The position numbers were made by a program, and so were the translations under genes. From Triatoma infestans (taxonomy: Eukaryota > Arthropoda > Insecta > Hemiptera > Reduviidae), in contig JAAEAF010014365.1 in the NCBI GenBank assembly GCA_011037195.1, forward strand, positions 210,478 through 274,477: DNA of 64,000 nucleotides, read 5' to 3'. A model generated the notes under the pieces. The model saw nothing but the letters and a program-made list of their open reading frames with translations. It did no database searches and was not told the origin of the DNA. This document shows positions 12,229 through 22,999 of this stretch, piece after piece. The number at the start of each line of letters is the position of its first letter. Within the stretch, counting starts at the first letter, position 1.

Positions 12229-12903
12229 AGAGTTACCTAAACGGGATTTCATGTATGCGGTTATCTTATGATTTTGGAGTTATTTTGTTCGTACAAACTA
12301 CACATACGCCTAAACAAATATTTTTTTTTGCAACTGAAATAAAGACTTTATTTCAAAAAAAAATTTGAACGATCATAATATTTCAGAGACTTGCACAGAG
12401 CAAATGTTGTTTTCACACTGACTGGTGTCTTTAACGTATTTAAAACATAAACTCTTAAACTAGGTCAAAAGGGGTATGGTCAGCTGGGTGGGGAAACACA
12501 TGTTTGGGTTGTTAAAGGGCAAATTTTTCTTACAATGGAAACAACACGTGGGGGTCTAATTTTTAAACTCTGTTTTTTTAGCTCTGATCGTAATATTTCT
12601 TTTTGTAGCATTGAAAAAATATAAATTATGCTAGCGGGAGTTCCTTTTTTTTGTTATAAATTTTTATGGAAGTTATTCGACAGAAGCTGCATGACAATAA
12701 GCCATTATAAAACTATGTGAAGTTAAGTTAATGAGCGTTACAAGATCATCCGTAAGCGAAGTATGGGCTACCCCATTTCTTCCAGGCATTTTGAATTCAA
12801 TATCTAGGGAGCCACAATAGATCTTTTAGCTCTATATGTATTTTAGCTTTTAACCATTACCAATCTTTCTGAAAGACTTGGGCATAAATCAATCCTTGCT
12901 AGA
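12229..12903. other. Gene-free stretch
   Basis: A short piece near 12390-12425 (ACTTGCACAGAGCAAAT) matches the flank of the hammerhead units at 20946 and 59262. Nothing else recognised. Confidence 0.4.
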
Positions 12904-12917
12904 TAGTGTCCTAATTT
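12904..12917. repeat. Target duplication, left, of the short LINE
   Basis: TAGTGTCCTAATTT, repeated exactly at 14280-14293. Confidence 0.93.
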
Positions 12918-13441
12918 TTTTTTGGTTGATGTGTAGCTGTCGTACAGTACAGACCTGTTAATTTTGCTCTGTGATTTTTATCATTTTTAATACGGTTCTA
13001 GAAGTCTTTTTGGTTCTGTTTTTTGCGGAAGTGGGCTGCAATACATACTTTTTAATTGTGTGAAGTTTCGAGGGTTTTTATCGAGTGGTTTTTTCCACAA
13101 TTAACGATTTATTGCTAAAAATTAACAAGAATACTACGCTACTTCGATATTAAACTTTTGGACTTTGAGGGAGGGGAACATCTTACTCGCCTGCTAGTAA
13201 ACAAGATGGGTCATCTGACTGAGTGAGTGCACATACTGTCTCTGTCTCTTTTTAATGTTTCTTCTTCACTGTTACCATCAGCTGATCACTGTTTATTTTT
13301 CTATAAAGAGCTTACAATTTTTGCAACTGTTTCAGTTTATTCTTATTTTATTTACTTATCTATTTCTTCATTTCTTTTTTCTGAATTTCATTCATTTATT
13401 TTCATCATTGTTATTGCAAAACCAGTTATTGTTATTCATGG

Positions 13442-13684
13442 AATGCCTCCAAAAATAGATAATTCCTCAATAACTGGTTCACAAAATAACCCAAAACGAG
13501 TTAGAAGTTCACCAGAGTTGCAGTTAAGTAAAAATAAGAGAAAGAATATGGCTTCTGCTATATCTTTGGATGATCTTAATGCATTAAAATCTGATTTAAC
13601 TAAGGCTATTATGCAAAACATGAATGATTTATTTGACGTCAAACTCTCTAATTTAGCGACAAAAGAGGATTTACCCCTGGGCTG
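13442..13684 (+). CDS. LINE ORF1 N-terminal fragment
   Basis: An 80-residue frame beginning MPPKIDNSSITG at the first ATG with a sensible context. The frame is open further upstream, but that part is T-rich leader. The product is basic and polar (KRVRSSPELQLSKNKRKN) and then turns helical and possibly coiled-coil (DDLNALKSDLTKAIMQNMND), as at the start of many LINE ORF1 proteins. A stop follows at the deletion junction. Identification rests on position inside the element and on composition, not on a domain, so it is tentative. It could be translated as a short peptide. Confidence 0.5.
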
Positions 13685-13686
13685 AG

Positions 13687-13942
13687 GGGCTGAGCGAGAG
13701 ATAGAACTCTGTTCACTGTGTAATCGTAGAGCCAACTGTGTAAACTATATCCTCATATAGTGCACTTTCTTGCAGAATGTCCTATATTAGCGGAGTTTCG
13801 CTTGCTCTACTTAGGTGTGAAGACTCTTTCGCTACAGTCCCTTAGGTGCCTTCTGAATTCACTGAATTGTAAGAGGTTAATTAAATACGTACGCTCTGCA
13901 TGGTTTTATAGATATGAATTAGTTCAAGAGTTCAATTTTTAG
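13687..13942 (+). pseudogene. LINE ORF2 C-terminal fragment
   Basis: Directly after the junction comes EIELCSLCN in one frame, then MHFLAECPILAEFR in another (13760 on), ending SAWFYRYELVQEFNF at 13942. Cys-x2-Cys and His-x4-Cys are both present, as in the homologue at 3587-4330, but a frameshift separates them. No catalytic function can remain. Confidence 0.75.
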
Positions 13943-14279
13943 ACAGATTAATTGCAACAAAAAGAGTACTATTGCAGTTTGTTTATTTTTATAATGTTTA
14001 GTGCATAGCTCGTTCTGCTTCTCAATCTTGCATAATCATATCATTCTTTCCATGTTCTACTCAATTATATTTACATCGAAACCAAGAAAGAAATTAATTT
14101 CTTCTATTTTATATTAATTTTTCTTAGTTGCCTTTTGTATTTTTACTTTTGATGCTGAAAATTGATCGCATCAACCTCCGGCTGACGGATACTTATCCAA
14201 GCCGTATATACTTTTCTTTTATTAACAGTTGTATATTTGATTGTTTTTTGTATTTTTGAATAAAGTATATTATTATTAT

Positions 14280-14293
14280 TAGTGTCCTAATTT
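14280..14293. repeat. Target duplication, right, of the short LINE
   Basis: Second exact copy of TAGTGTCCTAATTT, just after the (TTA)n tail. Confidence 0.93.
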
Positions 14294-15050
14294 ACTAAGA
14301 ATATTTGAAAGTCTAAAATTCCATCTGTCTTTCAGATTAAAGTGTATTAACTGTTGCAGAGAATCCTCCTCGATTATTACTGTGCATCCTCTTTATATTT
14401 TTCCCAAACTTTTTGTCACTATAGGTTTCCGATGTTTTTTCTTCTTTTTTTTTTTTGCAGAGCCACCTGCCCATGCCCTTTATACCTGTAAAGGGACAGA
14501 TGTTCACTATTAACAAACAAAGTTTTACTTGAAATTCAACACCTATAGTTGTTTATGTAATATTTCTCTACAATATTTTATTTCTTTGAAAACATCTACA
14601 ATCCTGAGCTAGTCTTACAACAAATCTCGGTCTAACACATTCAATTTTTCTATTATTCAATTTTCACAATTTTAATTTACAAATTCGGAATTTTACTAAA
14701 CACTTAGTTGTACCTTTATATTAAATATTTACATGGAACTATACGTATATTATACTGATTATATATAATGAAATAACACTATAGATATGGGTCTAAGTCA
14801 CGGATTAGCCAGACTTACTTTATAATCAGTTTCTTGGGCAAAATTAAATCACATAAAAATGATAGCCTATGTATATTCTGCATAAAATGTTGATGTTTTT
14901 TAATAAAACTATATCAGTAATTTTAAATGTTTTAACTTCCCGAATTTCTATCAACTAGCAGTATTTTTAGCACTGCTAGCGAGTATGGTATAACTGAACG
15001 AGAGTTGTAAAGAACTTTGGATTAAATTGGTTCTTAATTTACATGAATAT
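14294..15050. other. Gene-free stretch
   Basis: AT-rich; no frame or repeat edge recognised before the element starting near 15051. Confidence 0.45.
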
Positions 15051-16050
15051 AAAAAAAAAATCTGGTGAGTTTTCAAAATTATAATTGACAAATTTTATTT
15101 AGTGTACACAAATTTAATGAAATTCTTCGAAAAGTGAAAAAACTGTTCAGTAAAAGCGCACTTCCTGTTTACTAATTTTTCTTGAACTCGGAATTTTGGC
15201 CATCTATTTATTTCTAATTAATTTTTTTTTTTTTTTTTTTTTTTTGGTTGATAGAATTTGTATAATCAAATATGATAGCACTTTAGAGGAAAACATATCC
15301 CCACCACTCCCCTAAAAGTGCCTTTAAATGAATTTTCTCAGAGGCATAAGGTTTTAAATAAAAGTTGTAGATCTTTGTATGTTTAGTTTATATAGGAAGT
15401 TTCAAGGAAATCGTCGGAGACATTTTTGAGAAAATTGCAAAAATGTGGAAAAAAACATTTAGTAAAGTGGTAATGTAAACGCACTTCCGGTTATCCGATT
15501 TTTTTTCAAACTCGGAATTCATCAACATATTTAATTCTAATTAACATTAGTTAGATGGCAGAATTGTCTAATAAACTGAAATAGCACTTTAAAGGAAAAC
15601 CTAACCGCATCCCTCCCCCAATAGTGCCCTTAAATGAATATGCCCAGAGAAATATTTTAAATAAAAGTTGTAGCTTTTTGTATCTGTAGTTGATATACTA
15701 TGTTTGAAGAAAATCGTCGGAGCCATTTTTGAGAAAATCACAAAAAAGTAAAAAAAAGTAAAAAAAAAAAAAAAAAAAAAACAACTAGTAAAGAGGTACT
15801 TCCGGTTGAGGAATTTTGACGTATAACGTAATTTCAGATCCCATGGTGATACCTAAACAGAATATCAAGTTTCAACTTTCTACAGTTTTCGTTTTTCAGC
15901 TATGCTGCTCACATAACACACACACACACACAGCATTTGCTAAAAACCACTTTTTTTGGACTCGGGGGACCTCAAAACGGATATTTCCGGTGAAAACTCG
16001 ATATCGAAAATTTGACACGATTACTTACTAAGAGTAAGAGGAAGTAAACA
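15051..16050 (-). mobile_element. ~1-kb T-ended family (HINE-like), 3' hairpin deleted
   Basis: Near full-length minus-strand copy. Its 5' end is the TACTTCCTCTTACT block at about 16049-16026, followed on the minus strand by the CACCGGAAATATCCG block. It carries both ~300-bp body units (CTTCCGG blocks near 15486 and 15796) and ends at AAAAATCTGGTGAG near 15060. The set-back inverted repeat and most of the 3' hairpin are missing compared with the copy at 49968-50971. A long T-run (15222-15245) has expanded inside it. The Gag-only LTR element sits 11 bp beyond its 5' end. Confidence 0.75.
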
Positions 16051-16060
16051 ATGTGAAAAG

Positions 16061-16614
16061 TGTAGTGGAAGGACAAAATCGAAAAATAATAGTTTAAAGT
16101 TTCTGAATATTTTATAGTATCCAAAATTGTATTTTTGTTAATATTTTATAATTATTTTAGTGCTGTGAATTTACCTTCAGAAAGTGTGTATTTTAGAAAC
16201 AGGTATATTAAATCTGTCATTGCTATTAAGAAAACAAAGACACTAAATTCCGTTAGGCCAAACCTTTGTAAGAAAATTCCCCCGCGAGAGAGAGAGAGAG
16301 CAATTCCAAAGAATAGAGTCTGCCATAGCTTTCAAATAGTTCAGTTTAAAAGGAGAGTCTCACATCAACCTTCAAACAGGACGCTTCAGGAATCGCTCTC
16401 TAAATATCAGTGCCAGTTTCACAATAAATTAAATAAGTTTATAATAATCAATTAACTTGTAGTTATTATTTGAAAGATTATATTTATTATATAAAACAGT
16501 AGTTTCTTAATTACTCTTAATTCTTATAATCTATTTCGAACAAACACACAAGCCCCTTTCGCTAAAAACGCTACGCCAAAACCAACTACTACAAACATCA
16601 CCAATTACATTACA
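16061..16614 (+). repeat. Left LTR of the Gag-only element
   Basis: 554 bp from TGTAGTGG to ATTACA. It has a short GA run at about 16287-16302 and the TATCAGTGCCAG and CGCTACGCC blocks shared with the right LTR. It lacks a ~45-bp duplicated segment present in the right LTR. Confidence 0.9.
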
Positions 16615-16615
16615 T

Positions 16616-16633
16616 TGGTGCCAGCTGTTTGGG
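16616..16633 (+). other. Primer-binding site
   Basis: TGGTGCCAGCTGTTTGGG begins one base after the left LTR. It starts TGG, as expected for pairing with the CCA end of a tRNA. Which tRNA primes it was not determined. Confidence 0.7.
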
Positions 16634-16863
16634 ATATTTTCAACAAGAATCCACAAATTTACAAGTACGTAAAATTTCCAATTTAATAATTAAACTAATT
16701 ATCCATCAGATAATTTTATTAACTTTTAAATTAGTTTCTCAGCGGAAGTATCTAAATATTTCCCATAATTGAATTTTTATTGAATTTCATTTTTGTAATT
16801 TGAAAAATTTTAGTTTTTGAAATTTTGTATTTGCATTATCCCTTGTGAATTTTGATTTCCAAA

Positions 16864-18066
16864 ATGTATAAAATTAACGGACAAAACATGAAAATCGACG
16901 CCGCTGTAGAGTATTTGCTTGCTCAGCAACAATTAGCCAATCCTCCCACCCCCAGCAATCAACCAGCTAGTTCTTTAAGAAATTTACAATTAATTAATAG
17001 TTTACCTACTTTCGATGGCGAAAATTCAGCCAAAGTGTCCGATTTCCTAGACCAAATTAGCCATTGTGCTAGTCTTTCTGGCTGGGACGACGCTGCCAAA
17101 TTAGAAATATTAGCACTTAGACTCTCAGGGTCTGCAAAAATCTTTTACGACACCCAGAAAGCGGAATTACAACGCCAGGGTACAACTATAACGTATCCTC
17201 TAATTTCAGAGCGACTTCTAGCCCGATTTCGTAAGGAAAAAACACCCTTAGTCCTCTTACAACAGATGACTAATATTCAGTCCTTGCCCACTGAGTCTCC
17301 TGAAACATTCGCGGATAGGATTAGACATATCCAATCCGCCATTCATTTAAAAGCTCAAGCCAACCCACTCGAGGCCTTACAAACAATTTTAGATAAACTG
17401 GCCACTGATGCATTCCTGAAATCACTTCCTCAACCGCTTCGTAATGAGGTGCGAACGAAGCTTCCTCAAAAATTAGATGAAGCACTTTCCTATGCCAATG
17501 CCCTAAAAGAAGTTCAGGCTTCTGAAACAAACCCCACAGTTTTCGCTATCACTTCGAAAACTTCTAATCGCACACCCATATCTCTTTGTCGTTTCTGTGG
17601 ACAAATGCATTTCCACAGAGAATGCCCGCATCGTAATAAAAGTCAAAAGCCACCATTAAAACCAACTAGAGTTTTTAATCTAATAAAGAACAGGCCATGC
17701 CGCCACTGTTCCGGTCCACATTTTGACGTGGACTGCACCAACAAATTCAGACCAAAACCTCGTACTAACTTTGGCAAAATGCCTAATAATTTTAATATAC
17801 CAAAAAATTTCAATCGCAGGATATATAGTAATAATTGCTATAATAATAATAATAATAGTAGTCAATATTATACTAACAATAATAATCCTCGAGTTAATTC
17901 AAATAATTCACGATTTAACTCTTATTCAGATAGACCCCAGTATAGTCATAATAATAATGGTTACGAAACTAGCAATCACCTCCAAAATAGGCCCACTTGC
18001 CAATATTGTTCAACATTTGGACATACAGCTCGTAATTGTTTCCAAATACAGCCCAAAACGAGTTAG
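16864..18066 (+). CDS. gag: Retrotransposon Gag with three zinc knuckles
   Basis: A 400-residue Gag-type protein that would form the particle packaging element RNA. I start it at the ATG at 16864 (MYKINGQNMKID); upstream in-frame sequence has no ATG. Residues ~55-210 match the retrotransposon Gag core: FDGENSAKVSDFLDQI, LRLSGSAKIFYD, then a long helical stretch with FADRIRHIQSAI. The C-terminal third carries three Cys/His knuckles: CRFCGQMHFHREC, CRHCSGPHFDVDC and CQYCSTFGHTARNC. The last is the classic C-x2-C-x4-H-x4-C; the first two are C-x2-C-x3-H-x4-C. Between the second and third is an Asn-rich low-complexity linker with basic residues. There is no stop, frameshift or downstream pol. The intact frame suggests recent mobility. 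Confidence 0.93.
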   Translation: MYKINGQNMKIDAAVEYLLAQQQLANPPTPSNQPASSLRNLQLINSLPTFDGENSAKVSDFLDQISHCASLSGWDDAAKLEILALRLSGSAKIFYDTQKAELQRQGTTITYPLISERLLARFRKEKTPLVLLQQMTNIQSLPTESPETFADRIRHIQSAIHLKAQANPLEALQTILDKLATDAFLKSLPQPLRNEVRTKLPQKLDEALSYANALKEVQASETNPTVFAITSKTSNRTPISLCRFCGQMHFHRECPHRNKSQKPPLKPTRVFNLIKNRPCRHCSGPHFDVDCTNKFRPKPRTNFGKMPNNFNIPKNFNRRIYSNNCYNNNNNSSQYYTNNNNPRVNSNNSRFNSYSDRPQYSHNNNGYETSNHLQNRPTCQYCSTFGHTARNCFQIQPKTS

Positions 18067-19732
18067 CCCTCAGTCGCTTTCTCGAAAACCTGATATGACT
18101 ATGGCGCAATCATAGCTGCTTCCATCAGTCCTGTCTAACTAGGTAATACCTAACTATGGCATCACGTCCCTTCATTTGCATGCGGACAATGTCAAAAATT
18201 CCAAATTTTCTGGCGAATTCATACTTTCGCAATTAAAAGGCAATTTCCAATGAATACTTGTAAAAACATTCTTACAGGGCAATCATTAATTTGCGCACCG
18301 TATCTAACACTTAAATTCAACATTCAATTTTTAACTAGTACTCAAACGCATCAATTTAGTACTAATCGCTATGTTCACTAAAATCCCTAGTAACTAGCCA
18401 CAAAATTTCTGTGTCACCTCGCGCACACAATACATAACACTTGAAATAACATATCTCTTGAGATAATTATCAATCTATCATGCTTCTTAACTTTACATAC
18501 TACACCACATGTAAATGTTATATGTAAGAATAAATGCATCAGGTTTATATCTAATTAAGTTGTTGCAATAATGACATATTATTTTTGTTTCAGCACTGAA
18601 AACTATCGTACTTCGAGTCATAAAATTATTCCGGCTTTAATATTTGTAATTACTGCATTATATATTTTAAATAATAATTGTAATTTATTTTATGTTGCAG
18701 AAATCAAGACGACCACGTGAATTTTGTTTAGTATTTTTATATATTAATATTGATTTTTTTTTATTGTATTGCCTAATTAATTAATTTTTTTTCAGTTCGC
18801 CTTAAAAGGAAATTAAATAATTTGTATTATTCTTGTACTTGTTTATCATTTGTATTTTAATGTTATTTTTAATGTTATTGTTAACTTAAGGTATCTAGAA
18901 AACACAGCAAAGCTGAAGAGCTGATGAACATACAGTCGGCTTCACCCTTGTGCATACTCCCTCAAGATATATATTCATCTTTACTTTTTAGCTTTAATAA
19001 TTTTTACACTAATATTTGTTGAAATTTAAATTTGTTTAACCTCTCTTTTACAGATCCAAGAATCTTCGTCGACTGCACCATTGCATGAGCACGAATGTTA
19101 TTGCATGCGCATGAATTTGATTGCATGAAAACTGCATGATTAACTTTAAGAAATTGAAATTAACAATAATGTATTATGTATAACTCTGTATGATTATTTT
19201 CAGAAACACAAGATTTCTACAAAAGGAAAAGATCTTCATCTTCTCATACCCTTTGCTATTATCCTCACATCCTTGCGCATCCCTGCACGCTTATTAAATA
19301 TATATATTTTTTTTATTTGCGTATTTTGTGTATTTTTTTATTTGTTAATTATTTTTGAAATACTTAAGAGTTTTTTTTTGTCCATATAGAGTTAATTCAA
19401 GAAACTACATACACACCTACAGTACCGACTTGTCTACCCATTGCCAGTCACTTCTTCATCCGCAACACTCTCACTCGCCAAGCAGTGTTCGCTGTTCACC
19501 TATCAGCCTACCACCACAGCAACGTTCACCCACTCACGCAGCGTTCGCTTGAGAATACATTCAAACACGACGCAACGCTCACACCTTCAAGCAGCGTTAG
19601 CCGCAGAAGAAGATGACTGCACCCCACAACACACGGCCACCTTGCAGACGTTACACACACGCCTCTCGATAACTTCCAAGCCTCTACAACTCCAGATTAT
19701 CTCCCAAATTTTTCGTGCCGAAAAATTTCTCC
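18067..19732 (+). other. Non-coding internal region of the Gag-only element
   Basis: About 1.7 kb where pol would be expected. The short ORFs (for example 19355-19552 and 19441-19746) show no DTG/DSG, YxDD or integrase zinc motif. A small cluster of TTGCATG repeats lies near 19080-19135. It may hold packaging or RNA-structure signals, but nothing specific can be shown. Confidence 0.7.
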
Positions 19733-19743
19733 AGGAGGGGGGA
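19733..19743 (+). other. Polypurine tract
   Basis: AGGAGGGGGGA, three bases before the right LTR. This is the expected plus-strand primer position. Confidence 0.85.
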
Positions 19744-19746
19744 TAA

Positions 19747-20348
19747 TGTAGTGGAAGGACAAAATCGAAAAATAATAGTTTAAAGTTTCTGAATATTTAT
19801 AGTATCCAAAATTGTATTTTTGTTAATATTTTATAATTATTTTAGTGCTGTGAATTTACCTTCAAAAAGTGTGTATTTTAGAACCAGGTATATTAAATCT
19901 GTCATTGCTATTGAGAAAACAAAGACACTAAATTCCGTTAGGCCAAACCTTTGTAAGAAAATTCCCCCACTAGAGAGAGAGAGCAATTCCAAAGAATAGA
20001 TTCTAACATTAGTTTTAAAATGAAAAGAGTAGAGAGTCTTAACTCTACCTTCAGACAGGACGCTTCAGGAATCGCTCTCTAAATATCAGTGCCAGTATCA
20101 ATTTTTAAGAGACTCGTTCTAGCTACCAAAGTGAAAACATCAGTGCCAGTTTCACAATATATTTAAATAAGCTTATAATAATCAATTAACTTGTAGTTAT
20201 TATTTGAAAGATTATATTTATTATATAAAACAGTAGTTTCTTAATTACTCTTAATTCTTATAATCTATTTCGAACAAACACACAAGCCCCTTTCGCTAAA
20301 AACGCTACGCCAAAACCAACTACTACAAACATCACCAATAACATTACA
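19747..20348 (+). repeat. Right LTR of the Gag-only element
   Basis: 602 bp, same ends as the left LTR, nearly identical over most of its length, with an extra ~45-bp segment around 20097-20145 that repeats a CAGTGCCAGT phrase. Confidence 0.9.
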
Positions 20349-20846
20349 AAAGGTATAAATATCGAGAATGTATTTTAAATTCAAGTCAAATACCTTTCTC
20401 AATAACCTGTGCCGTTTGATATAACCTCAAATATATCTGGGATTTGTTTTGATCTTGTTTTCGCGTATTGCCGCTAGATGTCGGGCTTATTAGAGTTGTA
20501 TAATGTTGCTTTTACACACTAGTGAGAAAAAAGTAGAAATTTAGCCACCGATTTTTAGTGAAATAATTGGTAACATTATTCAACAATTATAGAAAATTGG
20601 ATTTTAGGTTGTTTTGAAGAATCTATGATGTTGCATTTCAGTAAACCGGGAGTGCGCTTTTTACTGAACAGTTTTTTCAGTTTTTTACGATTTTCTTAAA
20701 AAAAAAAAAAAAAAAAAAAACCGTCGGGGTGTCATACTAACTGTACATGCAGAGACCTGTCACTTATGCCTGAAACTATTTCCCGAAATCATTTAAGGGA
20801 GGAGGAGGTAATGCTTTCTAAAAAAAAGAAGTCGTTATAAAGCATC
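20349..20846. other. Degenerate repeat DNA
   Basis: Phrases such as AACCGGGAGTGCGCTTTTTA and an A-run at about 20700-20720 show diverged pieces of the ~1-kb T-ended family, split from the copy left of the LTR element. No gene. Confidence 0.5.
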
Positions 20847-20975
20847 AGAGACATTTTCCGTGGTAGCCTGCTTCATTTTGTGGTCATCGACCGGTTTCGG
20901 GCGTTCGCCCATCTTCAGGATGCGTTTGTCAGACAGTGTGATAACACGGACTTGCACAGAGCAAATTCAGTTTAC
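20847..20975 (-). mobile_element. Penelope-like terminus fragment with hammerhead motif
   Basis: A single partial copy of the ~200-bp unit that forms the array at 40554-41468: ATCAGAGACATTTTCCGTGG, the hammerhead core, then GACTTGCACAGAGCAAA. Orientation is minus with respect to the ribozyme. Confidence 0.65.
20882..20924 (-). ncRNA. Hammerhead ribozyme-like motif
   Basis: Read on the minus strand: CATC, CTGAAGA, T, GGGC-GAAC-GCCC, GAA, ACCGGT, C, GATG. All core bases of the 41352-41394 copy are kept. Confidence 0.65.
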
Positions 20976-21067
20976 ACACTCGTTTTATAAAGTTTAGAGA
21001 TTTCCCACTCATGTAGATTGAAAACAACCAAACATCTAGTGAGAATTATATGTGAAGCGAATTTAAA

Positions 21068-21428
21068 AAAACCCTATGGAGCAACAGCCCATGAAGGGCC
21101 AAAGCTTGCCAGACGGCGACTTGAATAAGGAGGCGTATGATAAGCATACCGCATTTCCAACGCCGTTTAGTTCCGGCTTTCGCTACCTAGGGCGCTACTT
21201 ACTGTAGTTTACCACTATTTATCATGTAGGCAAGGCTAAGTGACCATAGGCACCGGTTTTGGCGCTATGCGCTAAGTACGGTGGTTAAAAGAGTGTGCGC
21301 TAATTTTGAATTTTATAGCTTACCACTTTTTATCATGATGCTGGTTCAACATCGACTTTCCCTTCACCAGAATCAAACTCTGAATTCTCGCACCAAAGGC
21401 GAATGCGCTAGCCACTAGACTAACGCTT
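21068..21428 (-). mobile_element. tRNA-Gln-derived SINE
   Basis: On the minus strand the head (about 21427-21350) reads TTAGTCTAGTGGCTAGCGC (box A), an anticodon arm with a 5-bp stem and loop CTTTGGT (anticodon TTG, Gln), then GAGTTTGATTCTG (box B, slightly decayed). A ~230-bp body follows, then a tail block GTCGCCGTCTGGCAAGCTTT at about 21120-21100 and a T-rich end. The same tail block and a TTG anticodon arm recur at 35163-35410. The acceptor stem does not pair, so this is a SINE, not a tRNA gene. Confidence 0.7.
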
Positions 21429-22624
21429 GAGGACATGAAGCGAATTGGCCAGTTATATATATTTAAATTGTAGTGAGAGAAAATCATGTGAGTGTTTCAT
21501 ATCATATTTTGTTTACACTCATATCAATTAAGAACCAATTTAATACGGTTGTAAAAAAAAAAAAAAAAATATTCAGTGAGTCAATAATATCTGAACCGTA
21601 CAGTGTAAACATTACATTACGATTTATTACTGTTTAATAAATAATATTGAAATAAAAACATTGTTTAATATTGATGAACTTCTACTTTATTTGAATATTT
21701 TTATATATTATATTTGGGAAAATTTACCAAACCTTAAAATTTGTTTAATTTAAAGTTGGCATCACTGTTGCTTATTTTATTTTAATCAAGACATTAAACG
21801 AACAACAACACTGTAGCTAGAGATTATTCAACTGTTGTAAAAAAAAAAAAAAACATTTTCTACGTAGTAATGAGCTTCAGAATATTCTATTTTCTATGAA
21901 ACAAGTTTTAAGTTTCGAATATTTTAACATGAAACGCTACGCTTCTTTTTTTTTTTTTATAGCTTAAAGAGAAAGTAGAATTTTTAAAAAGTAGTTTCAT
22001 ATTTTTGGTATTTCTAAAATTTAATTAATAAAACTTGAATGGTAAAAATTCTATTTGTTTCTCATATTTAATATACTATTAATTCTCTTATAGTAATGTT
22101 ACCGTACCAAAATATGTATTTCTATTGTGTCCGACCAATATATATACAATCATACAGACGGAATGTATAATTAGTTTTGTAGCCAGTCCAATGAAAGAAA
22201 GACTATAAGTGTCAATAACCTCAAAAGAAGTCAGTCGTTGAAATGAAAAAAGCACAGAACTTAATTCTAAATCATTCAGTTTCTTTCAGTAATTAGTTTT
22301 GTGTTACATTTTTATTTTGTAATTAATATTGGACAATAGATTTTTTTTTTTTTTTTTTAGTTATAGCCAGATAATCATAAAAAAGAAAAGCTACTTGTGT
22401 TATTATACTTTAATTATTCCTTTAGTTATTGCTTGGGGTGAAACTGTTTTCTTTGCTTTAAGTGCAGTTTTATTTTTCTTTTATTGCTAAAATAAGTATC
22501 GCATCGAATTTTCGAAATTGTGTTTTCACCGGAAATATTAACTTTGTAATTTCTCTGAATTCGAAAAAAAAAAATCGTGTGTGCAACACTCACAGGACTT
22601 CCTTTTTCTTGGCGCACACTCTGG
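21429..22624. other. Gene-free stretch
   Basis: AT-rich with several A or T runs. A short piece near 22490-22600 (TTTTCACCGGAAATATTAAC) belongs to the ~1-kb T-ended family. No gene recognised. Confidence 0.45.
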
Positions 22625-22880
22625 CTATTGTAAAACAAATTATGGAATAATACTCGTTGAATACTTTGGAATAGACTCATGAAATAATGCTTCTTGATAG
22701 TTAAAACCTGCCCTTTTTATATATATGATTTCTAGAAGGGGTTAAAAGACAGAGAGTGGCCGAGTTCTCCGACCTCTCTTGTAACCGTGTCTTCTACCTG
22801 GATTTTGACTTTTTGCCAGCCAACGTTCAAATTTTGCCTTTCCTAATATTTTTAAAATAAATTTAATAAAACATAATTTC
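22625..22880 (-). mobile_element. LTR fragment with the TTCTAGAA/TATA module
   Basis: On the minus strand: GGTAGAAGACACGGTTAC, GAACTCGGCCACTCTCTGTC, CCCCTTCTAGAAATC, ATATATATAAAAAGGGCAGG. This is the same promoter-like module as in the LTRs at 9365-10727 and 37840-39110. The ends are lost. Confidence 0.65.
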
Positions 22881-22910
22881 TTGCATCAATTCGAGTTTCC
22901 GGGTGACATT

Positions 22911-22962
22911 GCTAGAAATCGACATTTTGCCCATATTGCAAGGAGCTTCTCCAGGGTCGTTA
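22911..22962 (-). ncRNA. Hammerhead-like motif, second family
   Basis: Minus strand: CCCTGGAGA, a stem II of AGCTCC...ATGGGC, then AAAATGTCGATTTC. The core has lost A6 and G12, so it is a decayed relative of the motif at 47523-47567. Confidence 0.4.
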
Positions 22963-22999
22963 CACCTTGGAAACTAATGGAGTTCTATTTCGTTGCTCC

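Larger units (their letters stand above)
12918..14279 (+). mobile_element. Non-autonomous LINE deletion derivative, 1.36 kb
   Basis: A complete insertion bounded by perfect 14-bp direct repeats. It has a ~520-bp 5' leader, a short reading frame resembling the start of a LINE ORF1 (13442-13684), an abrupt junction, then the last ~85 codons of ORF2 (13687-13942), a ~320-bp 3' region and a (TTA)n tail. The 3' part shares CTGACGGAT and the TATCCA region with the minus-strand fragment ending at 3258. Nearly all of the replication machinery is missing, so it would need enzymes from a full-length relative. Retention of both ends and of a target duplication suggests it moved in this deleted form. Confidence 0.8.
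16061..20348 (+). mobile_element. Gag-only LTR retrotransposon (TR-GAG type)
   Basis: Structurally complete: LTRs TGTAGTGG...ATTACA at both ends, a 4-bp target duplication AAAG (16057-16060 and 20349-20352), a primer-binding site starting one base after the left LTR, a 400-residue intact gag, about 1.7 kb without coding capacity, a polypurine tract, and the right LTR. No protease, reverse transcriptase, RNase H or integrase is visible in any frame. The 4-bp duplication and Gag style point to the Gypsy superfamily. It would need polymerase and integrase supplied by another element. Confidence 0.88.

Noticed and set aside
13227..13441. N-terminal extension of the ORF1-like frame
   Set aside because: This part is T-rich leader encoding hydrophobic low-complexity sequence; the ATG at 13442 gives a plausible basic start.
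15222..15245. Poly(T) as a LINE or SINE tail
   Set aside because: It lies inside a copy of the ~1-kb family at a place where other copies have short T-runs; simple expansion is enough.
16135..16455. 106-residue ORF in the left LTR
   Set aside because: It lies wholly within LTR sequence, the matching region of the right LTR differs by indels, and no motif is present.
17723..18115. ORF overlapping the Gag 3' part
   Set aside because: Isoleucine-rich shadow of the Asn codons in gag; no motif, no frameshift signal, no protease residues.
18067..19732. Degenerate pol gene in the Gag-only element
   Set aside because: I looked for DSG/DTG, YxDD and HHCC-type motifs in the frames that can be read and found none; a sensitive profile search could still change this.
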